A stretch of DNA of 64,000 nucleotides from Doryteuthis pealeii (lineage: Eukaryota > Mollusca > Cephalopoda > Myopsida > Loliginidae): assembly GCA_023376005.1 (NCBI GenBank), contig CM042157.1, positions 64,639,724-64,703,723 of the forward strand, written 5' to 3'. Numbering within the stretch: position 1 is the first letter of the stretch; each line of letters begins with the position of its first letter. The notes under the pieces are model-generated. The model saw only the letters and a program-made list of their open reading frames with translations, did no database searches and was not told the origin of the DNA. Made by a program: the position numbers and the translations under genes. Below, piece after piece: positions 54,900 through 64,000 of this stretch.

Positions 54900-55299
54900 T
54901 TTTCAGCATACAACATGTGATAGCACATGTGATACCCTGCCCTCATTAGCTACCAACCAGTAGTAATAACACAGTTTCAGCAGCTAAAGGTGGTACTGCC
55001 ACTCATAGTGCATTTGGCCACTAGACAGGGTGTTAAAAAATTACTTGAACAACAAAGAGAAGAAATTACAATGTACTTTCATCTTAGGAGTTTTCATTTT
55101 AATTGCTGTTTGTGATTTTTAAAATGCGTTTACTTTTGGCCGTTGATGTCATTACATGCCTGCATTAACTGCTGGTGTTTCATAATCACACGAGAATGGT
55201 GATTCCGTGCGCATTTCATACGTGTTGAAGACTAACTTTGACCAAATCAAGCTTGATGCATATTGCACCATGGTTCGAAGACAATGTGATTTGTTTGTT
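54900..55299. other. Block 2: repeat copy and unassigned sequence
   Basis: GATAGCACATGTGATACC repeat at about 54,905-55,035; the rest unassigned, as at 31,826-32,214. Confidence 0.5.
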
Positions 55300-55970
55300 T
55301 GTTTGTTTTGTTTTATGGCATATCAACCTCAGTGGGTCATTTAATACCGATAAAGTTTTGAAATAAATCAATTCTTAATGGATAATACAATTTTTTTTAT
55401 AAATACATTTTTCTATTTAACCCATAGATGGGACCCTAACAGGTACTACCACTCCGGGTCAGAGAGGACCAGGGAGCAATGGTGATGAATGGGGTGCTCC
55501 ACATTCCCCAAACCTCCAAAACTGGAACCTCACCATCAGATAGAGTTTAACGTCATTTCCAGGACATGTAGACCCGCAGCCACCGCCTTTTAGCACCCAT
55601 ATGATAAAAAGGGCTTGGGGCTTGCCATTAGGGCAATAGGGTTAGGAAAATCATATAGGTGCTAGGGCTTGACGTGACCAGCCGATTGATCGGAGGGGGC
55701 CTCTCCGACCGACCGCCTAGCCCAAGATAGGGCCAAAGTGAGGCGATTTTGAAACAATTTTCAATTAACATCTCATTCAGCCAAAATCATGTATCATTTC
55801 AGTCCCTGTTCTAAATATGAGCTGAACATTCCCTACTTACAATATTATACATTCAGGAGGTGCTTGTAGTGTAATGGTTATCATCATAGGAAATAGACAC
55901 TGTGAGCTGGTAGTGTTAATATCCTTGGGAAAGTTGGTTGATTGCACTTTATGCCATGTCAACCCTTGTT
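55300..55970 (+). repeat. Block 2: dispersed repeat and tRNA-like fragment
   Basis: GGCATATCAACC-family copy at 55,300-55,745 and the tRNA-like 5' half at about 55,860-55,935. The duplicated block ends at about 55,970, where block 1 runs into the N gap. Confidence 0.7.
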
Positions 55971-56190
55971 GGGTTATTTTATGCCAAAGACAGGTTTGTT
56001 TTATTCATTCTTGATAGGTATTCATAATATTTTTCTCAAACTCGATTTTTTTTATCTGTGTGGTAAAGTGAGGAGATGACAGTAGGTGTGGCGCTTCACC
56101 TCAGCAAAAACAATTTCCTTAACCTAGGACTAGTGAAAAGAGGATAAACTCCCTTGATGTCTGGCTGATACCAATAATGGGTCACTCTGC
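55945..56190 (+). mobile_element. Repeat head joined to tRNA-SINE 3' part
   Basis: A GGCATATCAACC-type head (ATGCCATGTCAACCCTTGTT) to about 56,040, then the body and tail of the 61,391 SINE family from about 56,057. Confidence 0.6.
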
Positions 56191-56316
56191 CAACTTTTCT
56201 TTATAGGGCAGAAATATGAAGTACTCCATGAGAATCAAATTATATGAGTAATTGATATGGAAGGGATACACTGGGATTATAAGAGAAACTCCAATTTGAA
56301 ATGATATACTATAGTC

Positions 56317-57060
56317 ATGAAGGGCACACCAAAAAAAGAGGAAAGGGGAAGGAAAAAAGGCAGGGAAGAAAGAAAAAAAAAAGGAAAAGGGGAAAACGAA
56401 GGCAAAAAAAAAAAAAGGGAAAAAAAGAAAAAGGGAAAAAGAAAAAGGGAAAAAGGTAATGAAAAAAAAGGAAACAAAAAGGATACAAAAAAAGGAAATG
56501 AAAAAAAAAAAAAAAAGAAAAAAAAAAACGAAAAAAGGAAGCGAAAAAAAAAAAAAGGAAACAGAAAAAAAGAAAAAAAAGAAAACAGGAAAAAAAGGAA
56601 GCGAAAAAAGAAAAAGGATAATAAAAAAGAAAAGGCCGAAAAAAAAAAAAAAAAAAATAATGAAAAAAAAAAGGAGAAAAGATAATGAAAAATAAGGAGA
56701 AAAGATAAAAGGAGAAAAGTAATGAAAAATAAAAGGAGAAAAGATAATGAAAAATAAAGGAGAAAAAGATATAATGAAAAATAAAGGAGAAAAGATAAAA
56801 AATAAAAAAATAATGAAAAATAATAAAGAAAAAAAGATAATGAAAAAAAAGGATAAAAGAAAAAGATAATGAAAAAAAAAGGATAAAAGAAAAAAGATAA
56901 TGAAAAAAAGGATAAAGAAAAGAAAAAAAAAAAGAAAAAAAAAAGAAAAAAGAAAGGAAAAAAAAAAAAAGAAAAAAAAAAGGAAAAAAAAAAAAAAAAA
57001 AAAGAAAAAAAAAGAAAAAAAAAGAAAAAAAGAAAAAAAAAGAAAAAAAAAGAAAAAAAG

Positions 57061-57092
<32 letters not shown>

Positions 57093-57190
57093 AAAAAAAA
57101 AAAAAAAGAAAAAAGAAAAAAAAGGAAAAAAGAAAGAAAAAGGAGAAAAGAAAAAAAAAGGAGAAAGAAAAAAGAAAAAGATTAAAATAA
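56317..57190 (+). repeat. ~870-bp polypurine tract
   Basis: Nearly pure A/G on the plus strand with imperfect GAAAAATAAAGGAGAAAAGATAAT-type words in the middle third. On the LMAN1 sense strand it is a polypyrimidine tract starting about 110 bp downstream of exon A. Confidence 0.95.
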
Positions 57191-57297
57191 AGAGAAGGAA
57201 TGACTTTTCACTTGCAAAATAATTATGGACACATTGATATTAAAACTAAGATAGACAGTGTAAAAGAATAAGGAAGATCATTTGTTAGGTCAGTCAA

Positions 57298-57380
57298 TTT
57301 TCAAGTTTTTTATAATATTCCTGGAATTCTTCTTCTAGTTTCTTTTTCTCATCCTCAGATACTTTAGGATCAACACCCAC
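57298..57380 (-). CDS. LMAN1: LMAN1 exon A (stalk), single copy
   Basis: Encodes VGVDPKVSEDEKKKLEEEF then QEYYKKLE, which aligns with human VSEEEKEKYQEEFEHFQQELD. The TTACAG acceptor is canonical. Joining to exon B in the right phase requires the exon to end at 57,298 (..GAAAA + T = Asn). The next intron bases are TTGACT, not GT. Read through, the frame meets TGA at 57,294-57,296. So exon identity is good but its donor is abnormal. Upstream lectin-domain exons are not in the window as far as I can see. Confidence 0.78.
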
Positions 57381-57988
57381 CTGTAACAACAGTAACGAAA
57401 AAGAAAAATGAAAAGAAACAAGAACAATAAAAAATAAATTATATATACTAGTTGATCTCACCCTCTCATACGGGCAAGATTTTAAGTTAAATAACCTGAA
57501 TGATTTTATTAACTCCTTTTTTTTTCTTCATTGCAGTAATCTTTTTCTGAGGATAAAATGAAAATGTTTACGTGTCTCTTGGTGGTCATTGCTCATACGA
57601 AAGCTGTAAAAATTATGATTCTTTTAATTGAGTCTAGATTTCTAATGTGGGTCAAAATAATTAATTTAATTTTAAAAATTTAGAAATCAAGACTCAAGTA
57701 TAGAAATCAAGACTCAAGTTTAGAATTTTACAAACAAGATCACAAAAGGCCAGATAAAAAAAAAAAAATAAAAAGTCACTTGACAGTTTAATTATTAAAA
57801 CTGAATATGCAAATTAGAGGAGACACATAAGGATTTTCACTACATTGTCTAAGATATGAGAAGCATGCAATTAGACAGAAATGTTAAATTTTGTAAGCGG
57901 GAATTGTTTTAAAGGCAAATTTTATATAAAATAAATTTTGTCCAATAGTTAAAAAAAATAATGCCCTCTTAAATTATTTTTCATACCA
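57381..57988. other. LMAN1 intron, AT-rich
   Basis: No element recognised. A short local duplication (AGAAATCAAGACTCAAG) occurs at about 57,680-57,720. Confidence 0.5.
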
Positions 57989-58335
57989 CTTGGACAAGGT
58001 ACATAGTGGAATAGCCCAACCTGCTATATAAACCACCTACCAACTCTAGATTCTCAGAGCAGATTCAACTTGCAACATGTCTGAATACTGCCAAACAGAA
58101 TCCTGGGAATGAGCTTGGCCAAGGTACACAGTGGAATAGCCCAACCTGTTATATAAACCACCTCTACCAATTCTAAATTCTCAGAGCAGATTCAACTTGC
58201 AACATGTCTGAATACTGCCAAACAGAATCCTGGGAATGAGCTTGGCCAAGGTACACAGTGGAATAGCCCAACCTGCTATATAAACCACCTACCAACTCTG
58301 GATTCTCAGAGCAGATTCAACTTGCAACACAGCAG
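57989..58335 (+). repeat. ~126-bp tandem repeat, 2.7 copies
   Basis: Units start at about 57,989, 58,114 and 58,241 (GGAATAGCCCAACCTG, GAATACTGCCAAACAG). The last is truncated. Units are highly similar, suggesting recent expansion. Confidence 0.9.
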
Positions 58336-58394
58336 AATACTAGTCACTCAAAATGAATTTTTACAGTTGGGTATTCAAATTTATTTCAAACTCA

Positions 58395-58930
58395 TTTTTT
58401 TTATGTGTATAATTTTGATTTTTCAGCCTGTTGATTCAGACAAACCATTTTTTAATCTATTTAACCCATAGATAGGAACAGGTACTACCATTCCGGATCA
58501 GAATGGATCTGGGTGTAATGGCAATGAAGGGGAACTCTATAGTCCCCAGAGCTCCAGAACTGGAAACTCACTACTAGATGTAATTTAATGTCATACCCGG
58601 ATCGCTAAGACCCTCAACCACTGCCTTCTAGCATATATATATTTACCAACTCCTCCGCACGTGCAGGATACGACACAAGGTCAATTTCTTAAGCGGAGTT
58701 CAGCAGGTTTGAATTCAGAGTTTTCCTTCTCCTAGACTGGTTACCTAGCCATGGTTAAAGAACCCAGTCTGCTCTGCTATTTACCCATAGCTGGAGGGAG
58801 AGTAGGATTCATACCTTTCCCAAGGGTATTAGTGCTAAGTGAAATGCAATTACCTCGTTCAGGATTTGAACTCGGGGCGACGAGTCCATTTCCCATGACT
58901 TTAACCATTACACCATGCTGCCTTCTAGCA
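58395..58930. mobile_element. Dispersed repeat and tRNA-derived SINE
   Basis: GGCATATCAACC-family middle/tail at about 58,480-58,640 (plus). A SINE (minus) at 58,640-58,930 has a good tRNA-like head: box A-like CATGGTGTAATGGTTAAAG and box B-like GAGTTCAAATCC. Confidence 0.7.
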
Positions 58931-59660
58931 TATATGATGTTCTTAGGTCTTCTTCCTAATTCAAGTTTTTCCCATCTGTTGTGTGCCTATTATTTGTGAA
59001 ACATACACACTTGGTTGATTACTATATAGTTTTCAACCTGCTACATTAGCAAAGGACAATAAAAACGTTTTGTTTTCAAATACCATTTGTGGGGCAACAT
59101 TATTGGGGGTGCTTATTATGCCTGAGAAAATAAATCATCCGAGACATTGCCTTTAAAGAAAAAGAAAAAGAAAAAAAGAAAGACAAAAGAGAAAAAAAAA
59201 GAAAGAAAAAGAAACAAGAGAGAAAATAAAGAAACAGTTCAGCATTTTGATTGATGGTAAAGATTCACATTGAAGAAAAAGGACAAATGCAGAACTGGTT
59301 GAATATTATAAAGTTTGTCAGCTTGTCAGGTCTTACCAGTAAAATCAATACATTAGAGACTTTAAGAGGCAAACATCTGTTAAGATTAAATGAAGAAAGA
59401 AAAAAACAAAAAAAAAGAGCCATAGCTAAAGTACAATATCACTTGTCATTTTTAAATAACTGAAATCATACCATAGAAATCATCATTATATATAGAAATA
59501 TTCATTCAAGTCTTGCTTTCATATATATATTATATATATATATATATTATAGTGTGAGATGGTCACTGTTTCAGCTTTTGCTGGAATGGTGTACCAAGGC
59601 AGTATTATTGGTAGAGTGCTCAATATAAAATAGAGCTGTTGTATAATATAATAAGATAAA
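58931..59660. other. No feature recognised
   Basis: AT-rich with a purine stretch at 59,157-59,235. The 70-codon frame at 59,251 has no recognisable domain and weak composition; I do not call it a gene. Confidence 0.5.
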
Positions 59661-59825
59661 TATATAAAGGTTTTACATATCTATTTATTAGGTGACAAAG
59701 GACATTTGAAACATCTTCACCTGATGATTGCATTGCATGAAACCAATATGGTTGTGATTGTTCCTTTGTCACCTAATAAATAGATATGTAAAACCTTTAT
59801 ATATTTATCTTATCTTATTATATTA
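59661..59825. mobile_element. Foldback element capped by a hammerhead
   Basis: Arms of about 42 bp (about 59,662-59,704 and 59,764-59,808) are reverse complements: GGTTTTACATATCTATTTAT and complement. The ribozyme forms the tip, so the arms extend its stem I. (TA)n lies just outside. Confidence 0.75.
59717..59757 (+). ncRNA. Hammerhead ribozyme, type I
   Basis: Stem I TCAC (59,717-59,720) pairs with GTGA (59,754-59,757) and is continued by the foldback arms after an asymmetric internal loop. CTGATGA is at 59,721-59,727. Stem II TGC/GCA has a T-T mismatch at its base. GAAA is at 59,739-59,742. Stem III ACCA/TGGT closes on ATA, and the triplet is GTT ending at 59,753. Here stem III has a proper loop, so single-molecule cleavage is conceivable; weak stem II is the main concern. 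Confidence 0.6.
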
Positions 59826-59879
59826 TATATATAAAGATTTGTTTAACTCCTGTCATCTACAAAACATCCATCAATTTCT

Positions 59880-59945
59880 TCACCCCATAATCTATCCTGA
59901 TGAAGGTTCAAATAAACCAAAGCGTTTAAGCGTTGACAAATAAAT
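59880..59945 (+). ncRNA. Dead hammerhead-like motif
   Basis: CTGATGA followed by a GGTT/AACC stem II, but GAAA is replaced by CAAAG and no stem I partner is found. Confidence 0.35.
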
Positions 59946-59992
59946 TCATCTTATTTTTGGAACACTTGTCGGATATATTTCCATATTTACTC

Positions 59993-59994
<2 letters not shown>

Positions 59995-60029
<35 letters not shown>
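59995..60029. repeat. (TA)n
   Basis: (TA)n immediately next to the Helitron-like terminus at 60,030. Confidence 0.9.
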
Positions 60030-60030
<1 letters not shown>

Positions 60031-61090
60031 TAGCAAAAGTACCCGGTCCATGACCGGACTAAAAAAAATTTAGGATCGCCAGAGAGTGAATGAGAAGAGG
60101 GAAAATGATTTATCAAATATTTTTTTTTTTTTAAATCGCTGAAAATTTGTATAGTAGAAGGTTTGTTTATTTTAGGAAATTGTTTTGTCTATTAAGATAT
60201 TATTTTTAAAAATGCATTCCTAAACTTTATTAAAGATTTGACGATAAACAAAGCTAAGAATTAGTGTATTATAATATTCAATTATTTTAAGAATAGTCTC
60301 TTTTTGTTGTTTAATATTTACATTTTTGAAACAATTTTATTTTTTTAAGCGAGTTTCCTTGCCTGTTGATTTCCATGGTAGAAATGTATTCGTTTAATTC
60401 CTTTCTTTTTACCGTATTAAAATGTAACAATAAAATGCTAAGAATTAAATATTTACAATTGTCCATATTACAATTTCTTTTTTTGTGGTTTATAATAGTG
60501 TTTTGTTTTTTCTAAAACTCTTTTGTACATACGACAAATTGGAGAAGTTTATCAGTTTAATTTATTTCCTTTTTCGACCCCTAAAATTAACAAAGAAAGT
60601 AACAACTAAACATTACCTTATTTGTAGGTGGAATATAAAGGTTATGAGTTATACTGATTAAAAATGGATAAAATGAAAGAATTAATAAAAAAAAAGTTGA
60701 GTTATTATTAATTGTTAAATGTTTTTGTTTATTATTGTTATTTAATTCGCTGTAAAAAAAATTAATTCAATCGATAAAACCACATACAAATTACATATTT
60801 AGAAAGAAATATTTATTTGTTTAGAAATAAAATGAATTAATCTAAGATTGGGCTGGGAATACAGGAAAAATTCTGAGCTGAAAAGATTAGGGCACGAATT
60901 TGTCTATTTCAAATTATCAGCAGACGCTGCCGTGCAGCCATTTTGTATCATTGCTGAAATAAGCAGCAGCCAGCAAAATTTTTTTTATATTAGCAGCAGC
61001 AGCCATGATTATCGCAAATCGTTTGATTTTTGTTTAATTAATTATAACCCTTAATTAGTAGAAATCAATAACAAAATTGATGTTTCTTAG
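60030..61090 (-). mobile_element. Helitron-like 3' end of a second family
   Basis: On the minus strand the sequence ends CCGGTCATGGACCGG, then GTACTTTTGCTAG and T: a terminal hairpin a few bases before CTAG. The other end could not be fixed; the AT-rich sequence to about 61,090 may belong to it. Confidence 0.5.
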
Positions 61091-61094
61091 TTAT

Positions 61095-61353
61095 AGGGTT
61101 ATTAAGGTATATGCAAGATTTCAAATCTGAGTGATATCACTTTTCTGAGTTATACTATATATATATAGCTCACTCTAGATTACACACACACACATATGAG
61201 TGTGTGTGTGTGTGTGTTAATCTAGAGTGAGCTATATATATATATATATATATAATATAACTCAGAAAAGTGATGTAATATAGTGACAATTTAGAAAAAA
61301 ACAAAAAAAAAACAAATATTACATACTGTCGGATTCACTTCCATTTTTCTCTT

Positions 61354-61380
<27 letters not shown>
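61095..61380. repeat. Foldback with CA/TA microsatellites
   Basis: Arms GTGATATCACTTTTCTGAG...GCTCACTCTAGATTA and complement meet at (CA)n-(TG)n. A repeat shared with 430-475 follows at 61,310-61,355. Confidence 0.8.
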
Positions 61381-61384
<4 letters not shown>

Positions 61385-61390
61385 TTATAG

Positions 61391-61600
61391 GGCCAGGTTA
61401 GCTCAGTCGGTAGAGCGTTCGGCTAGAAATCATAAGGTTCCTAGTTTGATACCGGCCCTCGCCAACTCAGTGTATGAGTAGCACAGGGATCTGTGCAATA
61501 AAGGAGCTGATGGTAGGTGTGGTGCTCCAATTCAGATGCAAAAACAATCTCCTTGGTCTAGCGCTAGTTAAAAGGGATAGACTTCCTTGCTGATACACAC
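61391..61600 (+). mobile_element. tRNA-derived SINE, complete head
   Basis: The most complete copy of the family. Box A is TAGCTCAGTCGGTAGAGCG (61,399-61,417) and box B-like GGTTCCTAGTTTGATACC (61,436-61,453), followed by the shared body. Internal RNA polymerase III promoter expected. Confidence 0.85.
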
Positions 61601-61604
61601 ACAT

Positions 61605-61609
<5 letters not shown>

Positions 61610-61664
<55 letters not shown>
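61610..61664. repeat. (TA)n
   Basis: About 55 bp of (TA)n between a SINE and a LINE relic. Confidence 0.95.
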
Positions 61665-61667
<3 letters not shown>

Positions 61668-61805
61668 TAAGCCAGGCCATGGACATGCTAACGCACAGCA
61701 ACTCTGGATACTGGATGCTGTGCAGAAGACCTCCCTGGCGCAATGAATGATAGAGAAGGTTGGCGAGAGATCAACATGGATATTTGCGCAACATGATGAT
61801 TGCTA
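61665..61805 (+). pseudogene. LINE ORF2 C-terminal scrap
   Basis: Frame +1 at about 61,725-61,790 reads AMNDREGWREINMDIC then a stop. It resembles the conserved C-terminal end of many animal non-LTR retrotransposon polyproteins. No upstream reverse transcriptase remains. Confidence 0.65.
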
Positions 61806-62225
61806 AGCATATTTTGGCCAGAATATAGGGCACTCAGTAAGACAAACTCACTTATGTGAGATTACTGACCATTATACCACTTAAAGTGCCTAAGGGCAAT
61901 GATAAATTAACCTATGATTGCTCAAAATTGACTTTATGAGGGTTTTGGGCATGTATGAACTTGTCTTATGTCCCAGCAGTCTCTCATATTTTCATAACCC
62001 AACCTAATTCTTAAACTGCTCTCCCTCAAGACTTATTAACAAAGCAATCCAATAATACGTGTATTGGAGGGGGGGGGGGCAAAGTTTAGGTACCAGACAT
62101 GTATGCTGAAAGAGAGAGGGCCCCCTTAGGGACAAAATTGTGATATTGTAAAAAGTACCTGGTAACTTTTAAGCATAACATTTATTATTTAGATATAGAT
62201 ATGATATAAATAATTTATTCATATA
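61806..62225. other. SINE scrap and unassigned sequence
   Basis: A tRNA-like head on the minus strand (about 61,838-61,895, box A-like GTGGTATAATGGTCAGTAA). The remainder is unassigned apart from a G-run at 62,070-62,079. Confidence 0.5.
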
Positions 62226-63149
62226 TCTTATTATAATGGAGATTGTGGGTTTGTCTGTCTGTAACCGAAACTATATTACTATACAAGTCACAATTCCTTT
62301 CGTTATTTACATCATATTCTCCATGATTTTATTTTTATTTAAACCTCAATTATTATTAAAATTGTTTTACATTACTTACACTGTTGACCATATCTACATA
62401 ATATTTACCGCGTACCCCACTTGTACGGGTCAGGCACAAAGTCCCTATTAACGTGGGACCACCCACAAGCCGAGACTCATGGAGTGGCAGGTGAAAAATT
62501 GCGTCGATCCCATCGGCATTCCCCCTCAAGGGGGGCGCCTCAGGCACTGGGCAATAAACCCAGTCCTGCCCCTTTAAATCAAGGGGGCAGGTGTTGCCTG
62601 GGGGGATGGCCCCCTGGGATCGACGCTGTTAATTATATCAATGGTCCAGAGGCCGAAGCCACTGTTGACCATATCTACATACTAATAACATGCATTTTTA
62701 TTTATATATACAACAAAATAGAGGTTTACAGTGTGAATGGGAAGGCTAATTTGCATATTGATCTTAAAAAATTGATTTTAATAAATATATGCTTAGTATT
62801 ATTGATTTCTAATTGTTTGGTTCTATCTTATTGAATATGAGCAAAAATCTCTTCAATAAATCTTAAAGGAAATCCCTTAACAAGAAGAAATAACTGTAAT
62901 ATTATTCTTTACTTCCTATTTTAACTAAACAGTTTAATTAGGAAAATTTACCAATGAAAGACGGGAGTAATGGAAAATGATGGAAGAGTTAGTTTTAAAG
63001 TTGTTCTATTTTTCAATCATACCCCCTCTGTTCAAAATATTTTTATCTACATTCTTATTCAGTTTCATTAGCCTTTCTAATTTAATATGATATTTTATTA
63101 TAAAATTTAACTAAAATACTTGCACTCGGAGGGTGCATATATTTGCTAG
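62226..63149 (+). mobile_element. Helitron with nested element
   Basis: TCTTATTATAATGG...TTTGCTAG with the GGGTGC terminal hairpin (imperfect), lying between A and T. Without the nested 260-bp insertion it is about 640 bp, close to the 617-bp and 608-bp copies elsewhere. Confidence 0.9.
62401..62660 (+). mobile_element. GC-rich element nested in Helitron, 21-bp TSD
   Basis: Flanked by perfect 21-bp direct repeats at 62,380-62,400 and 62,661-62,681 (ACTGTTGACCATATCTACAT plus A), indicating target-primed retroposition. Same family as 14,830, 27,552 and 39,132. The open frame across it is not conserved among copies. Confidence 0.85.
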
Positions 63150-64000
63150 TCTAGATAATAAATTAAAATAATTTATAATAAATTATTTCAATTTTTTGTT
63201 TTAAATGCATGTCATCATGTCATTTTTTCTATTAAATTTAACTTAACTGATCAAGTCATATTAGAGTTAATAAATATAGACGGCTTATTCAATTGTGGCA
63301 TATGGAAATCTAATAGATTGAAATGGATTTATCAGAATAATGATTAATTAGAATAATTTCATCTATTTTGTTATTGTCTAAAAGAATTACAATGGTTAAA
63401 TTACAAAAATTATAATAGTACTGGATACTCGCTTGATGACCTCATTTAAGGAATGAGCCTTCCCTCCTCCCCACGTTAGACGTACAAGGTATTTTTTACA
63501 ATATTACAATTTTTTCCTTAAAGAGACCGCCCAATTTTACAAATTGTGTGATACTATTTCTGAACGACATCCTATTATTTAAATAAGTATAAAAATATAT
63601 TATAAATGAAAACTATATTTTTATTTAAATAAACGTAATTGCATTTCTCTTCTGATTAAGTAAAAACTATTTTAGTATAAAAACGTCTTTCGTTTTTGTT
63701 TTTTTAAATCATCGTAAAGTGTTGAAAAATATTCATAAATTTCTGATTAAAAAGTATTTATTTAAAAAAGGATTTTGCTATTGAATTTTAATATGATTAC
63801 GTGTACCAACCATCAGTTTATTTAATTTATTGTGAGTTCAACATCTCCATAAACTTCTGATTCATTTGTTTACAAAATGATTCTGATTCATTTGTTTACA
63901 AAAATTTGGAAGAGGAAGTTACCAGTGAGGAGTTAAAATATGAACCTTTCATTAAGTTGATGATTTAGGGTGCTTATTGGTTACTTGGTCCCATTTCTCT
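63150..64000. other. No feature recognised
   Basis: AT-rich sequence to the window edge. I looked for LMAN1 lectin-domain exons on the minus strand and could not support any. Confidence 0.5.

Noticed and set aside
7750..55970. Two tandem LMAN1 paralogues
   Set aside because: Exon A occurs only once and the block boundaries fall at the N gap. Allelic contigs explain this better, though read depth is needed to be sure.
59251..59463. 70-codon frame as a possible exon
   Set aside because: Plus strand, no recognisable homology, A-rich codons, no supporting splice sites that I could identify.
59880..59945. Active hammerhead at 59.9 kb
   Set aside because: CTGATGA and stem II are present, but GAAA is lost and stem I is absent; listed only as a dead motif.
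60848..61054. 68-codon frame
   Set aside because: Composition and context (possible Helitron interior) do not support a gene.
61391..61465. Functional tRNA gene
   Set aside because: Boxes A and B are good, but the acceptor stem does not close and a SINE body shared with other copies follows.
62421..62834. 137-codon frame
   Set aside because: Runs across a nested GC-rich retroposon and Helitron sequence; not conserved in the related copies at 14,830 and 27,552.

Overview
This is a eukaryotic, AT-rich, repeat-dense window with no bacterial-style genes. The intron structure, (TA)n/(GA)n/(CA)n microsatellites, tRNA-derived SINEs, Helitrons and MITEs, and the type of homologue encoded suggest a mollusc, most likely an octopod cephalopod. 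The taxon is inference; nothing in the window proves it.

The only cellular gene I recognise is the 3' half of LMAN1 (ERGIC-53, the ER-Golgi cargo lectin), on the minus strand. Seven exons (A to G) encode the coiled-coil stalk, two membrane-proximal cysteines, the transmembrane helix and a C-terminal KKFY signal. Exon A (57.3 kb) occurs once. Exons B to G occur twice: 53.8-43.3 kb and 30.8-19.1 kb. The upstream lectin-domain exons should lie beyond 64 kb.

Layout: 1-7.75 kb is left unique repeat-rich sequence. 7.75-32.88 kb is block 1. 32,891-32,990 is exactly 100 N. 32,991-55.97 kb is block 2, colinear with block 1. 55.97-64 kb is right unique sequence. Both repeat boundaries coincide with the N gap, so the simplest reading is two contigs carrying different haplotypes of the same ~25 kb, joined instead of merged. 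The blocks differ by clean transposon insertions (two Helitrons, one in each block, and a solo LTR), VNTR copy number, a SINE, a ~0.9 kb deletion and a 1-base deletion in LMAN1 exon C.

The most interesting signal is a recurrent hammerhead ribozyme architecture. Many foldback (inverted-repeat) elements lying in or beside (TA)n arrays, and one tRNA-derived SINE, contain CUGANGA / stem II / GAAA cores. In the best cases these have complementary stem I strands, a minimal palindromic stem III and an NUH cleavage triplet. The best examples are at 1,764-1,806 (+), 17,647-17,708 (-), 17,729-17,774 (+), 59,717-59,757 (+), 27,156-27,194 (+) and 28,060-28,101 (+). Several more are decayed. This resembles the minimal type I hammerheads known from Penelope-like elements, SmalphaSINE and retrozymes. 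Here they sit in inverted dimers; one foldback carries a ribozyme on each strand. All structures were paired by hand and none has been folded or tested.
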